Shown: positions 1-10,770 of the stretch, piece after piece
Numbering within the stretch: position 1 is the first letter of the stretch
Layout: the number at the start of each line of letters is the position of its first letter
Assembly (NCBI GenBank): GCA_034638255.1
Contig: JAWPGT010000015.1
Coordinates: forward strand, 186,001 to 250,000
Length of the DNA stretch: 64,000 nt
Source: Coprinus comatus
Taxonomy: Eukaryota; Basidiomycota; Agaricomycetes; Agaricales; Agaricaceae
Direction: 5' to 3'
Notes under the pieces: model-generated
Databases searched by the model: none
Told to the model about the DNA's origin: nothing
Seen by the model: only the letters and a program-made list of their open reading frames with translations
Translations under genes and position numbers: made by a program

Positions 1-1193
1 AGTTAAATAACTGAAGAATAAGAATAAACTGAAAAAAAAAAAAAACTCAACTGGAAGAATCAAGCATACTACGTATGGTACCACTTGATTTTGCTACTTT
101 TCTTCGAACGAGGAATGAGTAACCATCCATACTGGTTATACGTATCCAATCTTTGTCGGATTGTAGTACTGGAGTCACGGTGCTTGTGTTTGTGGTTTCC
201 TGGTTATAATGATAATAATAATTTTTTTGATGTTATTGTAGGAAAATGGTGAGTCGTACCTCGGGGATATTGGAGTCCATGTGAGCTGTAGTGATGATTT
301 AGAATTTCTCTGAGAATAAGTTACAAGTTGGTTAGATGATGAAGGAGCCTTTTGATGTTAATGAGTAATTGATGTTGGGATGTGATGTTGTATGTTGATG
401 GACGTTTGGTCAATTTCAATTGACACCTTCTCTTTTGCGAACTTAGGACTACTTACTGCTTACTGGGCTTCTTTCCACCTCGGCGGCATATTATGTGGCT
501 TCGAAAAATGTTGCTTTCTGTTCTTGTGATGTTACTTGCTACTTATCATGCCCAGGATGGGTTCTGTGCTTTTACTCGACGTGTATCATGACAACGTAAC
601 AACTGTTCGACTCTCGAAATCTTTCTCAAGTTCTTTCGTCCTCTTGCATTTTTCATCCGCCAAGCAAAGGGGGCATAGTATCAAATCTTTATTGTCAATG
701 TGATGGACCCTAACTGTTCCATTCGTCCTTTCATCTGTCACGATTCATCGACATCCATTGGTACGATAGGGATCTCTTATATGCGCTTAGTACTCGTACA
801 TATTGGTATTGGTTCTCTTTGTCGGGTAGGTGCTCGGTTATTGTGGTCTGCCATAGTACATGATGCATGATGTTGACAATAAATTCGTCAGGAATACATT
901 TGAAGTAACGTTCCGGCGGCCGGTGGGAGTATCTACCTTCGAATCTTTAAAATCTCACCCTCCTCTGGTATCCTATGAAGAGTCTTCATGATTCTGGTTG
1001 GAATCCTATTGTTCTCATTCATATGTGATACGCATTATATGAACTTCCGACCTGATTTTTCGCCGCTCGTGACATCTGTCAACATCTGTCAATACGAATG
1101 TGAGGGTCATGCATGCCCTCACTGACATGTGACTTTCAAAACACCCCAATTCCATTGTAGAAGGATCGGCACAAATGCTCTCAATTCCTTACT
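1..1193. other. intergenic, no gene seen
   Basis: No convincing reading frame or splice structure was found. The last 150 bases align by eye with the promoter of the arm P450 genes (compare 10610-10770), including a shared CATGTGACTTT stretch, an AGAAGGAT stretch and a TATA box, so this end belongs to the following P450 pseudogene. The rest is unremarkable AT-rich DNA. Confidence 0.5.
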
Positions 1194-1200
1194 TATATAG
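1194..1200 (+). promoter_or_regulatory. TATA box of P450 pseudogene
   Basis: A TATATAG element lies about 50 bases upstream of the ATG at 1251. The same element stands about 65-70 bases upstream of the ATG in the two arm P450 copies, so the promoter was duplicated together with the gene. Confidence 0.45.
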
Positions 1201-1250
1201 GTTTGTTGAGGTGAAGATATCTTGTTCAAGCCTCACAGTGATTTCCAACC

Positions 1251-2385
1251 ATGACTCTCAATCTCAATCTTCAGATTCTTCACACCATCGTACTTGCGGT
1301 TGGACTTAGTGTGGTTTGGGGATTAAACACATATTCAAAATCGAAGAACCAATCCTAAGAGGTTACCTCAGCCACCAGGTTCGAAGGGGTATCCTATCAT
1401 CGGAAGTTTACTAGAAATGCCAAACGTCAAAGCTTGGCTTGTATATGACGAATGGTTTAAGACTTATGGTGTGTAGTTCTTGAGTGTTAGCTTGGTCTAT
1501 CAACTGAACAAAGGGTTAGGTGATATGGTATACTTTGAAGCCCTTGGAACATCATTCCTCATTCTCGAAAAACACGAACGAACGTATGATCTGTTTGAGA
1601 AGTGTTCTTTTAATTACTCCGATCGCTCAAGGCTGTATATGGTCATGGAACCGTGAGTCTATCATCTTTTCTTGCCATCTCTCACAAAGGGCTCTGATGA
1701 CAACTACGAATAAAAATGGAGTAGGGGTATAATATGGGATTTTTGCCTTACGGAGAATGGTGGCGCCGTCATCGTTGTGCAATTCATGACCAATTTCATC
1801 CGAATATCGTACCAACCCGTTCAGGTAGAAGGTGCTCGTGCTTTCCTTCGTTGACTATTGGAGACACCAGATGAATTCATGGCTCATATACGACTGTCAG
1901 TTAAAAGACCTTTTCTTCTTGTTTTATTTCTGATCACCTTTATACTGTCTATAGCTTGTTCGCATCGACAATAATGAAGTTGGCCTATGGTATCACGGTA
2001 AAAGAGATGAAGGATCCTTACAATGATCGAAGAAGCACTTGTCAGTGTGAACGAAGCAGCACTTCCTGGAGCATTTCTGGTTGATCCTATTCCTGCCACG
2101 AAATGCATTTGGTTCCTAGGAGCTAGTTGGAAGCGGAAAGCCGATCGGTGGAGATACACAAATAACCGTGTTGTAGACAAGCCTTTTCAACAAGTCAAAG
2201 ATGAAATGGTAAGCTGATACTTAACTTCAATGTCCAATACATCACATTGATTAATTTACAACGTAGGAAACTGGAACAGCAATACCTTCAATTGCAACGT
2301 CTGTCATCGAAAAGTTACCACCTGAAGGTGCACCCAATCGTGCAGAGGAGGAAGAAATTGCTGCTGATACTTGTGCAGTTTCTTA
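1251..2385 (+). pseudogene. cytochrome P450 pseudogene, 5' half only
   Basis: This is a decayed copy of the arm P450 (10771-12869), with nearly the same 5' region, first ATG (MTLNLNL), proline-rich hinge and introns. Seen breaks: a short deletion near 1335 shifts the frame and gives a stop soon after; an 8-base deletion near 1809; a TGA in the exon-3 equivalent (about 1852); and small deletions near 2022 and 2115. Similarity ends at the junction after the fifth exon (about 2385), so the I-helix, the ExxR motif and the haem-binding cysteine are all absent. It cannot encode a working enzyme. Its fourth intron has a normal GT donor (GTAAGC), unlike the arm copies. Confidence 0.85.
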
Positions 2386-3044
2386 AGGTATATATCTCGC
2401 TTAATGTTATCTTATGATCGCATTTCTTAATCACAACAACAGTTTGAATCGAAAAAATGTTGATTTCAACTTTCTGGTGGTCTATGTACCGAGACACACG
2501 GATAGCTATGTAAGGTATAGGGATGACATAGTGTCATGAAATATCTTGTGATTGACCTGAGTGTCTATGTAATTTACAGGTACGGACAGGATACAGGTTA
2601 CCACGTTGTTAGGTGACGATATCTATGTACATATGAACACCTGCCAATTTACGTACGTCGTATACATTCGAGGATTTGCATAAACCACGGACCCAGGGTG
2701 AACCTGAGTATATGAAATGAACTTCATGAGTACATACTTTTTTGAAGTACTTAATTTACCATCAAGTTAGCAATAAAACAAAACAAAAAATGTGTTGGTT
2801 TGTACTCGTACAAGCAATCCCGATTCTCAACTTTCAAGAGATATCCGTAGGGTAATCACTTGTAACCAGACCCTACAAGACCCTAAGCAAAAGCAACAGT
2901 GTAGAAGAGAAATGCTTGTCAGAGTGTCATGTCATGAGCACCCAAGTAAAACCAGGTACGCAATGAGGTAATTACCAATCCTGCAGATCCTAAATGTCGG
3001 ACTATAAGACTAAAAAATTTCAAGCGCTGTTCTCTGAGTTCCCC
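2386..3044. other. intergenic between P450 pseudogene and P450 gene
   Basis: No gene seen. It holds the promoter region of the P450 at 3045. A longer frame allows an upstream ATG at 2994, but comparison with the paralogues argues for 3045. Confidence 0.4.
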
Positions 3045-5119
3045 ATGGTTCTCAGCACCATCCTATATCATATCACATCGATCGGCCTACTTGCGCTGTT
3101 CTGGAATTTCCGTACCCATGTCCATAACCGAATGGATAATCCCAAAGGATTACCTCTTCCGCCAGGTCCAAGGAAGTATCCTATAATTGGAAATTTACTC
3201 GACTTTCCAACATTTAAACCTTGGCTTGTCTATGATAAATGGTTCAAGACTTATGGTGAGCAATGGATATATGATTTATTATGATTGTTTAAATGCTAGG
3301 ATTGTACTAGGTGATATGGTCTATTTTGTTGTTCTTGGACAATCATTCCTCGTACTGGGCTCACAAGAAAAAGCATATGACCTGTTTGAGAAACGTTCAT
3401 CCAATTACTCTGATCGACCTCACTTGCCTATGATTATGGACATGTATGTGCACTCTGTATAGACCCCGTGATATTGAATCGCTCTCTAACTCTTTGGCCA
3501 AAAGGATGAATTCAGATTACCTTTTTGGGTTTTTCCGTTACGGGACATGGTGGCGTCGTCATCGTCGTGCCTTTCATGAACATTTCCATCCAAATATTGT
3601 CGGCAAATATCAACCAATTCAATTGAGCACGGCTCGCACATTTCTTCAACGACTCTTACAAACCCCAGATCATTTCAGAGATCATATACGACTGTTCGTA
3701 ATAAAATGCCATTCAAGTTAAAAAGAAATTGTTTCTGCTAGTCTAACACTGGTTCTTTTTTATATATAGTATGTTTGCCGCGACAATTATGGAAGTCACT
3801 TATGGCATTACAGTAAAGGAGTTGGATGATCCCTACATTCAACTAGCGGAGGAAGTCCTTGCAGGCGTTGCTGAAGCCGGAATCCCCGGAGCATTCTTGG
3901 TTGATATAATCCCTGCGATGAAGTACATCCCTAGCTGGTTTCCAGGAGCTGGATGGAAGCGAAAGGCTTTTCATTGGAAGTACTTGAATGGTCAACTCTC
4001 ACATAGACCTTTCGAACAAGTCATAAAACAGCTGGTAAAATATTTCTTGCTTATATTTTCTTAGTTGTTATCGGTTATTCACATTACATGAAGGAAGCAG
4101 GGACAGCAGTAGATTCGATTGCGACCTCTGCAATAGAGAATCTACCTGACAAGGGCGCACAAATCCGAGAGGAAGAAGAAGCGATTGCTAAGCATACGTG
4201 TGCAGTTGCTTATGCAGGTATGTCCCTTATAGTTTGCTCTCCTATAGGCAACGCTTAATCTAAGCCACAAAATGCAGCCGGGGCGGATACGGTGAGATAT
4301 GTCGTTACTACTTGGACTTCATCTCGATATCTGAACTATCACAGGTTTTATCAACTCTTGAAGCATTTTTCATGGCTACGACCGTCTATCCAGATGTACA
4401 GAAGAAAGCCCAGGCTGAACTTGACTCTGTAATCGGGATGCGATTGCCGGAATTCAGCGACAGGCCCAATCTACCCTATATCAATGCAATGGTGAAAGAG
4501 TCTTTGCGGTGGCACCCAGTCGCACCCCTTGGTACCTCTACCACTCCTTTAACCACTCTGTTGCAACAGGTATTAATATCTTCTTAGGTGTCCCACATAT
4601 CTCTACCAATAGCGACGAGTACGGAAAATATTACATTCCGAAAGGTACCATTGTAATTGGTAATTCATGGTGCGTACCACATTTGTGACATGGCTTGAGT
4701 TTCTTCATGTGGGAAATAGGACAATGTTACATGATCCTGAAGTATATGACGATCCGCTCGCATATAAACCTGAACGCTATCTCAAAGATGGTCAGCTAAA
4801 CCCTGCTGTCCGTGATCCAAACGCAGCATTTGGGTTTGGTAGGAGGATTTGCCCTGGGCGATTCTTCGCTGATAAGTCGTTGTTCATCATTTTGGCACAC
4901 ATTCTATCTGCTTTTGATATCAAACCTGCGCTGGATGAGGAAAACACAATTAAACCTGATATGACTGATGGTTTTATATCGTACGTCCAAGAATTCACTT
5001 TCATTATAATCAAATTTGTGATTTAACACCAACGTTACAGGCATCCAGTTCAATTCAGATGTAGGATCACCCCAAGAAACAAGTTAGCTGAGGAACTTGT
5101 TAGTATTCCTGAACAGTGA
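3045..5119 (+). CDS. cytochrome P450 monooxygenase (10 exons)
   Basis: Haem-thiolate monooxygenase, probably ER-anchored. My exons: 3045-3255, 3311-3443, 3505-3693, 3770-4034, 4094-4217, 4278-4291, 4345-4531, 4588-4669, 4720-4980, 5041-5119; they total 1545 nt, 514 residues. Seen: N-terminal hydrophobic anchor, proline hinge LPLPPGP (residues 36-42), C-helix WWRRHRR, I-helix AGADT carried by a 14-nt exon, ExxR as KESLRW, PERF-type KPERYL, and the haem loop [13 protein letters not shown] 3045 rather than 2994 was chosen because exon 1 is then 211 nt, exactly as in the arm P450s. The sequence resembles basidiomycete P450s often annotated as OrdA-like (O-methylsterigmatocystin oxidoreductase); the substrate is unknown. 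It appears intact and is followed by a PhzF-like pseudogene. Confidence 0.9.
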
Positions 5120-5479
5120 ACAAGCAAGTTTTGTAATTACGAGTCTCACTCACGGCATTCATGTAAACGTAAATAATTATCTACATACATATGTACTGTA
5201 TCACTGTATCCACATAACGTGTTTTGTGATGAATCAAGATTATATACAATGTACACTCCAACTCAAAAACATTTTTCTCATGGCAAGACTGTTCCGGGCT
5301 TAAAGCTTGTTTAAAAGCCCGTTTGTATGATATACTCAATCGTCAACGTTAACTCAACGTTTATTGATTAATCTTAGTCGATTGAGCACTCAAGACAGGC
5401 ACATCCTTTCCAGAAATCATTAATTCGTGTACAAAAACGGAACATCTGAACTATCACAAGACCTCTAACAATCACCACG

Positions 5480-6253
5480 ATGACTTCAATTTCTAACCGG
5501 ACCCATCAATTTCAATTAAAAATTCGATATCTTGATATCATCGACGTCTTTAGTTCAACAAAATACCTCAAAACTCCTCTTGCAATCGTTCACATCCCAT
5601 CAACATTAATTCCTAAACTTACACGAAGTCAAAAACAAATAACCCGCGAATTCAGCTTATCGGAAACTGCCTTCTTACACGAATCACCTCTTAGTATTAG
5701 TAGTCCTGACACTCCTATCGATGCTCAGACTCAGGCCCCCATAAAGGTCGATACCTTTGCAACCAGGTTTGAACCTTCCTTTCCTGCACATCCAACAGAG
5801 TTAGTTCCAGTTGGTATTTATTAGTTGGTCCAGGATCCCTTGGGAATCCTAATCCTCCAAATGAACTTCCTTTGAAAGCGTTGGCTGGATTACATAGTAC
5901 CTGCTGTTCATCAGGAAGGAACCAGCAAGGTACGAGTACGAGTCCCTGTAAACTATAAAGAACATGCCCCCATCCAACTGGGAGCTTTCAAATCCGCACA
6001 ATAATTGGAATTTGAGGATTATGTGAATGGGTTTGAGGGCGGGGAAGTAGTAGTGTCTATGGTGAAGGGAAATATTGTGTACTTAAGTTGACCCCGGAGG
6101 ATGTGTTAGCGAAGTTGAAGCTTGTTGGTCAGAATATTGAACCTGGCTTGGAGAGTGACAAGGTCCTGCAGGAACATACGCATTCTATGAAAGAGAGGGT
6201 GGTGTACTTGGAGCTAGGATGATGGGTATTTTCGAGGATCCGGCTTGTGGTTC
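5480..6253 (+). pseudogene. PhzF-like isomerase pseudogene
   Basis: The first 80 or so residues match the intact copy at 9070: DIIDVFSSTKYL, a shortened low-complexity stretch, then REFSLSETAFLHESP, which contains the conserved Glu of the PhzF family. The frame breaks within the FAGHPT motif (here FPAHPTELV) and stops at 5822. Later fragments can be followed in shifting frames (VRVPVNYKEHAPIQL, DYVNGFEGGE, FEDPACGS), with internal deletions. The copy ends at 6253, exactly where the inverted-repeat arm starts, in the middle of the C-terminal DPATGSA-type motif. A gene order P450 then PhzF on the same strand, reversed in the arms, suggests older rounds of local duplication. Confidence 0.8.
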
Positions 6254-6564
6254 TTATAGGCCGCCTAATAATTATAAGCTCAGTCTTCCAGCGATACTGA
6301 GTCTGTGCACTTAGGCTTTTCGCGAAGGACTATGTGGGAAAGTAGGCCGTCGGCAAGAGTCAGATGACGGGTAGAATTGATTGATAAACTGGAGATATAT
6401 CATCAGATATACCATCCATATTAGAGATTATTCTCTTACCTTGGTGGGTGGTTAACAGTTGAACATTACGAGAGAAGTCAAGGCAACGTGTTTGGTTCAG
6501 GGCTACAAACCAAACAGTCTTTAATTAGCTCTACTGCGTCATATCAACTTCCAACTACGCGTCA

Positions 6565-8615
6565 ATGGGCTCAACGGCTGGATACTCTGACTTTATTCAC
6601 GAAATATCCAGTTTAATATCAACATATCCACCACCATTCATATATATTACTGACACAACATCTCTGCCAGCCACTGCACGCATCCTCGCGTCAGCTCTTG
6701 CTTCACCTGACTTGTCTGCACACAGCGACTGTGCAATCCACCACGTGAACATCGATGCAACCCTATGCTTCACTCAACGTCTTCTCTTTGACGAAATATT
6801 AAATGCTCTGGCGCAATGGGAAATCACCTGGGACACTGGCTATTCTGTTGTTGATTCCGAAAGTCTTGGTGGACGTTGGAACGATAGCTGGGATGGATTC
6901 CTTCATGGCTCAAACATATACATACAAAACTATCGGCCGTTGTGAATAAACCTCTTCGTTTTGTGGTTAGTATCACATATGCCCAGAAAATAAAGGAGAG
7001 GTTACCGGATTCCATAATCCCACTGTCAAGATTAAAAGAACTCGTATGTCTTAATATCTCCAATACTTCAAATGCTGATCAAAGGAAAAATAGAGTCAAC
7101 TGGATATAACTGTAATCCTCCTTTCCCAAACCCAATGGCAAGACGTAAAACCACCTTTAGGAGCCTCCCCAGATCCATACTTCATCGACATCAATCCTCT
7201 TTCCAAACAAGGTCCTTCTTTTACTTTCCACTAAAATTCTTGATTCACAAAATAAAAATAGACATAACAATCCACTTATCCTCGCGCTTTTCCACCATCT
7301 CATCTACAACCTCCACCTCAGACTCCAACTCCTCCAACCCTGTATCGGCTTACTCGAAATACTACGCACCATCCCTTCAAAACCTATACACACACTACAT
7401 AACCACACTCGTCGATATCTGTTATCCATTTACCCACGACCTCGATGGATTATCTTATATCGCAGCTGCACGTTGGCCCGGTTTCATTAAACCTCTTTTC
7501 ACCTCTACCTCCTCCAATGAAAGCGAAAGCGAAAGCAATCTTGATGAAACTACCGGTGAAAGTGATACACTAATGATTGAACCAACAGAAGATATTCGAT
7601 TACGTCTTATCAAACTATTTAATCCAACTATAACACAAGCTCTGGAACAACTTCATCCACGTTTAACGAATGCAACAACTTGGGCAAAATTGAATGATCC
7701 GCCACCGTCGTTACTTTCTCAATCTCAATCTCAATCTCAATCACAACCATTATCATCCCAATTCGCCCTTAATCTTAATATTTCAAACCAGAATTCAAGT
7801 TTGCCTTCAACACCTAGCAGACGAGTTGGTTCTGGTGTTGTTGGTACGAAACCGGGTTCAACAGAAGATAAAGATAAAGGATTATCATCGTTACCTCGAA
7901 TATCCAAATTCATCTTATTGGCATCTTATATCGCTTCTACGAATCCACCTAAATCCGATATTCGAATGTTTGGAAGAGGTTTAGATGAGAAAAAAAGGAA
8001 ACGAAAAGCTACGATGAGAAAAACTAAAACTAAAGGTCCTTCCAAGGTACTTGATTCTTTTCACTTCTATCCTAAATCATATATATTTATATTCGCTTTT
8101 TTCGATTCAATTTTTCACGTGTTTTTTTCTTATTAGATCCCACAACAACTCTTAGGACCAACTTCGTTTCCGATTGATAGAATGATAGCTATACTTGGTG
8201 CTATACTTGAAGAGAATGATGCGGATTCAGGTTGGAGGTTACCTGCACCTGAATTTATGATTCCTGGAGAATATACGGATAATGAGATTGGAAGGATTGC
8301 GATTCAGAATAATGTATGTTTTCTCTTTCCTTTTTTCTTTCTCTCTTCTCCCCCCTCTCTTTTCGTTCGTTTCAGCTCCTATTTCTGTTTAGGTTTGGAA
8401 AAAGCAAAGAAAAAAAGGACTGACTATTGACTGCCGCTTTTGTTTTTTTATAGGTAATGGAATTGACGAGTATGCATTTATTGTTAAGAACATCACCTAT
8501 GGATAGAATAGATGGTCCTCCACAGTTTAAAAGTGCTATTTCTCTGGATACTGCTTTGACTTTGGCGAAAGAGTTGGATGTACCATTGAACGATCTTTTA
8601 TGGGAGGTTGCATAG
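6565..8615 (+). pseudogene. ORC5: ORC5-like gene, left copy, frameshifted
   Basis: This is the counterpart of the intact ORC5 at 44704-42661. Origin recognition complex subunit 5 is part of the six-subunit complex that marks replication origins. Exon 1 (6565-7043) is 479 nt against 480 in the right copy: the left reads CATGGCTCAAAC near 6905-6915 where the right has CATGGACTCAAAC, and the frame then stops at 6943-6945. Downstream exons remain open (SKFILLASYIAS, TSFPIDRMIAILGAI, and a C-terminus ending NDLLWEVA). A QS dipeptide run near 7720-7745 is longer than in the right copy. It is either a young pseudogene or a single-base sequence error. Confidence 0.8.
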
Positions 8616-9069
8616 AATTACCTTTTTCTAGTATGTAATGGTACAGTTTGATTTTGATATGGATATACAACATGCTGACTTAGTTGGTCTGGACTTGGGT
8701 TCTAAATGTACAACAACAATAATATTATATACCCCAAAAATTACCCCCTATCGATATGTCAAAGTTGCATCTCCATACTCCATGTGGATAACTCGGTTAT
8801 GATTACTTTCTATGCACACATTTTGCACATGTGAGGAGTTACCGGCACGAAGTGCCGTTGCATTGTGACTCATTAACCAAATTTTCTCGGAAAACCGACG
8901 AAAACGCTTACAAGGGTTGATGATGCCACAAGATTTTGAAAATGAGTCATAACGATTCACATTTTATATAAATTATCAACATAAAAACCTCAACATCAAC
9001 ATACAATTCATCCAAAACCATCACTGAATTGCCATTGACCGGGACCAACGACCCATGGAACAACCCAAA
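8616..9069 (+). promoter_or_regulatory. ORC5-PhzF intergenic with TATA box
   Basis: About 450 bases lie between the ORC5 stop and the PhzF start. A TATATAA at about 8966-8972 stands roughly 100 bases before the PhzF ATG and is the likely promoter element. The block is matched in the right arm (42246-42660) with several indels. Confidence 0.4.
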
Positions 9070-10050
9070 ATGACTTCGACTTCCGATACTCAAGACCAAA
9101 TAATACTCAAATACGACGTTATCGACGTCTTCACATCAACAAAATATCTCGGCAATCCACTCGCAATCGTTCACATTCCAAACTCCAACTCCAACTCTAA
9201 TTCCCACAAAATTGAACTCACAAAACGTCAAAAACAATTGATAGCTCGCGAATTCAATTTATCCGAAACCGTTTTCTTACACGAATCACCTCAAGATTCA
9301 AATATAGACACTCCTATTAAAATAGATATCTTTGCAAAAGAAACAGAATTACCATTCGCAGGTCATCCAACAATCGGTTCAAGTTGGTATCTATTATCTG
9401 GTCCAGGATCTCAATCAATCACCCAAAATCGTCAAGATACTATTACATTAAAGACTTTATCCGGATTAATACCTGCTATTCGTCAAGAAGGAACGAATAA
9501 AGTTCGATTAGAAGTTCCAATAGATTATAAAGAACATAACCCTATCCAACTCGATTCTTTTAAATCAGCTCAACATCATTTGGAATCGAAGGATTATGTT
9601 AATGGGTTAGATGGAAGTGAAGATGTGGTATCTATTGTGAAGGGAATGACATTGGTATTGGTAAAATTGAATTCGGAAGATGCGTTGAATAGGTTGAAGT
9701 TAGTTGTTGGTCAGAGTATTGAAATACCTTGGCTTGCAGAATGGCAGGGACAGGTAGGATTGTATGCATATTACGAGAGACCCGAGGATGGTGTTGTTAG
9801 GACTAGGATGTTTTATGAGATGTTGGAGGATCCGGCTACTGGTTCGGCTGCTTCTACTCTTGGTGGATATCTTGCGAAACGAAAGGGAGGAGGTAAATGG
9901 AAGATTGAGATTGTTCAGGGTGTTGAGATGAATAGAAGGAGTGAGATTGAGGTAATGGTTGAGGTTGGTGAAGATGGCGAGATTAGAAAGATTGAGCTTG
10001 GTGGAGAGGCGGTTGGAGTTATGTCGGGCTATCTAGTTGTGCCATCTTAA
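9070..10050 (+). CDS. PhzF-family isomerase/epimerase-like protein
   Basis: Single-exon gene of 326 residues, the usual size for the PhzF (phenazine biosynthesis-like) fold, which has two similar halves and acts as an isomerase or epimerase on small metabolites. Seen: DVIDVFTSTKYLGNPLA at the N-terminus, NLSETVF with the conserved catalytic-type Glu, PFAGHPTIGS, and the C-terminal DPATGSAASTLGGYL motif. An NS dipeptide run sits after HIP. An ATG at 9055 would add five residues in a good context (CCATGG), but only the Met at 9070 (MTSTSD) is shared with the right copy and, as MTS, with the pseudogene at 5480. In fungi such genes are often of unknown substrate. It is the only one of the three copies here with an unbroken frame. 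Confidence 0.88.
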   Translation: MTSTSDTQDQIILKYDVIDVFTSTKYLGNPLAIVHIPNSNSNSNSHKIELTKRQKQLIAREFNLSETVFLHESPQDSNIDTPIKIDIFAKETELPFAGHPTIGSSWYLLSGPGSQSITQNRQDTITLKTLSGLIPAIRQEGTNKVRLEVPIDYKEHNPIQLDSFKSAQHHLESKDYVNGLDGSEDVVSIVKGMTLVLVKLNSEDALNRLKLVVGQSIEIPWLAEWQGQVGLYAYYERPEDGVVRTRMFYEMLEDPATGSAASTLGGYLAKRKGGGKWKIEIVQGVEMNRRSEIEVMVEVGEDGEIRKIELGGEAVGVMSGYLVVPS

Positions 10051-10770
10051 CTTTAAACATCTAACAATAATGAAACAATATTGAATGGCGTATTATTACT
10101 AAGGGGTAAGAAAAGAAAACTTGAAAAGAACCAGAGATACGAGAATTGAAACGTTGGAAGAGAGGGAATTCCCCGGCCTCAGACCTTATTCGCAGTAGGA
10201 CTAATACGGATATCATGGAATAACTGGGTTCTCGGCAGGTTCGCAGCAGATTCTCAGCATGTCAAGCTCCTTCTAGAAGAAGATGCTGTTATCGCGGCAT
10301 TGTGGTTCGCTTTAGGTGGTCTGTTATGATGATGCATAACAGATGTTTTGAACAATAACCTTACACGTTTCGGCGGCTGTGAGAGATTTAATTTTGAACC
10401 CTTTAACAACTCCTCCCCTTAGGTATCCCATGGAGAGTAACAGTGTGGAATAGAAGCTGACGGTATCATTCATAATATGTTTATTGTAAATTAATCTAAA
10501 TAATAATAATAAACCTCAAAAATGGGTACTATGTTCTGAATGTTGACAAGTTTTCCCACCCAATCCTTTAGACCTATCAATCTCCGACAGCATGTGAAGG
10601 TCTTATACAATTCCTACTCAATGCTCTATCGCATGTGACTTTAAAAAACCCTGGATTCCTTACAGAAGGATTTGACAGTGCAAATGCTATCGGGTCTTTA
10701 TATAGTAGAAAATCGAGAAGTTATCAAGATTGGAGACATCCCATAACCATTCATAGCTGACATTTGCACT
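10051..10770 (+). promoter_or_regulatory. PhzF-P450 intergenic, TATA box at 10699-10705
   Basis: Non-coding. A TATATAG lies about 65 bases before the P450 ATG. Compared with the right arm (40687-41244) this copy carries about 165 extra bases, roughly 10310-10475. The proximal promoter, from a CATGTGACTTTAAAA stretch onward, is shared with the right arm and, more weakly, with the pseudogene at 1251. Confidence 0.5.

Noticed and set aside
2994..3044. Upstream ATG extending the P450 at 3045 by 17 codons
   Set aside because: With ATG 3045 exon 1 has the same 211 nt as the paralogues and the anchor is directly N-terminal.
7694..7984. Out-of-frame ORF inside ORC5
   Set aside because: Arises from the repetitive CAATCT stretch in another frame of the real exon; it also occurs, length-altered, in the right arm.
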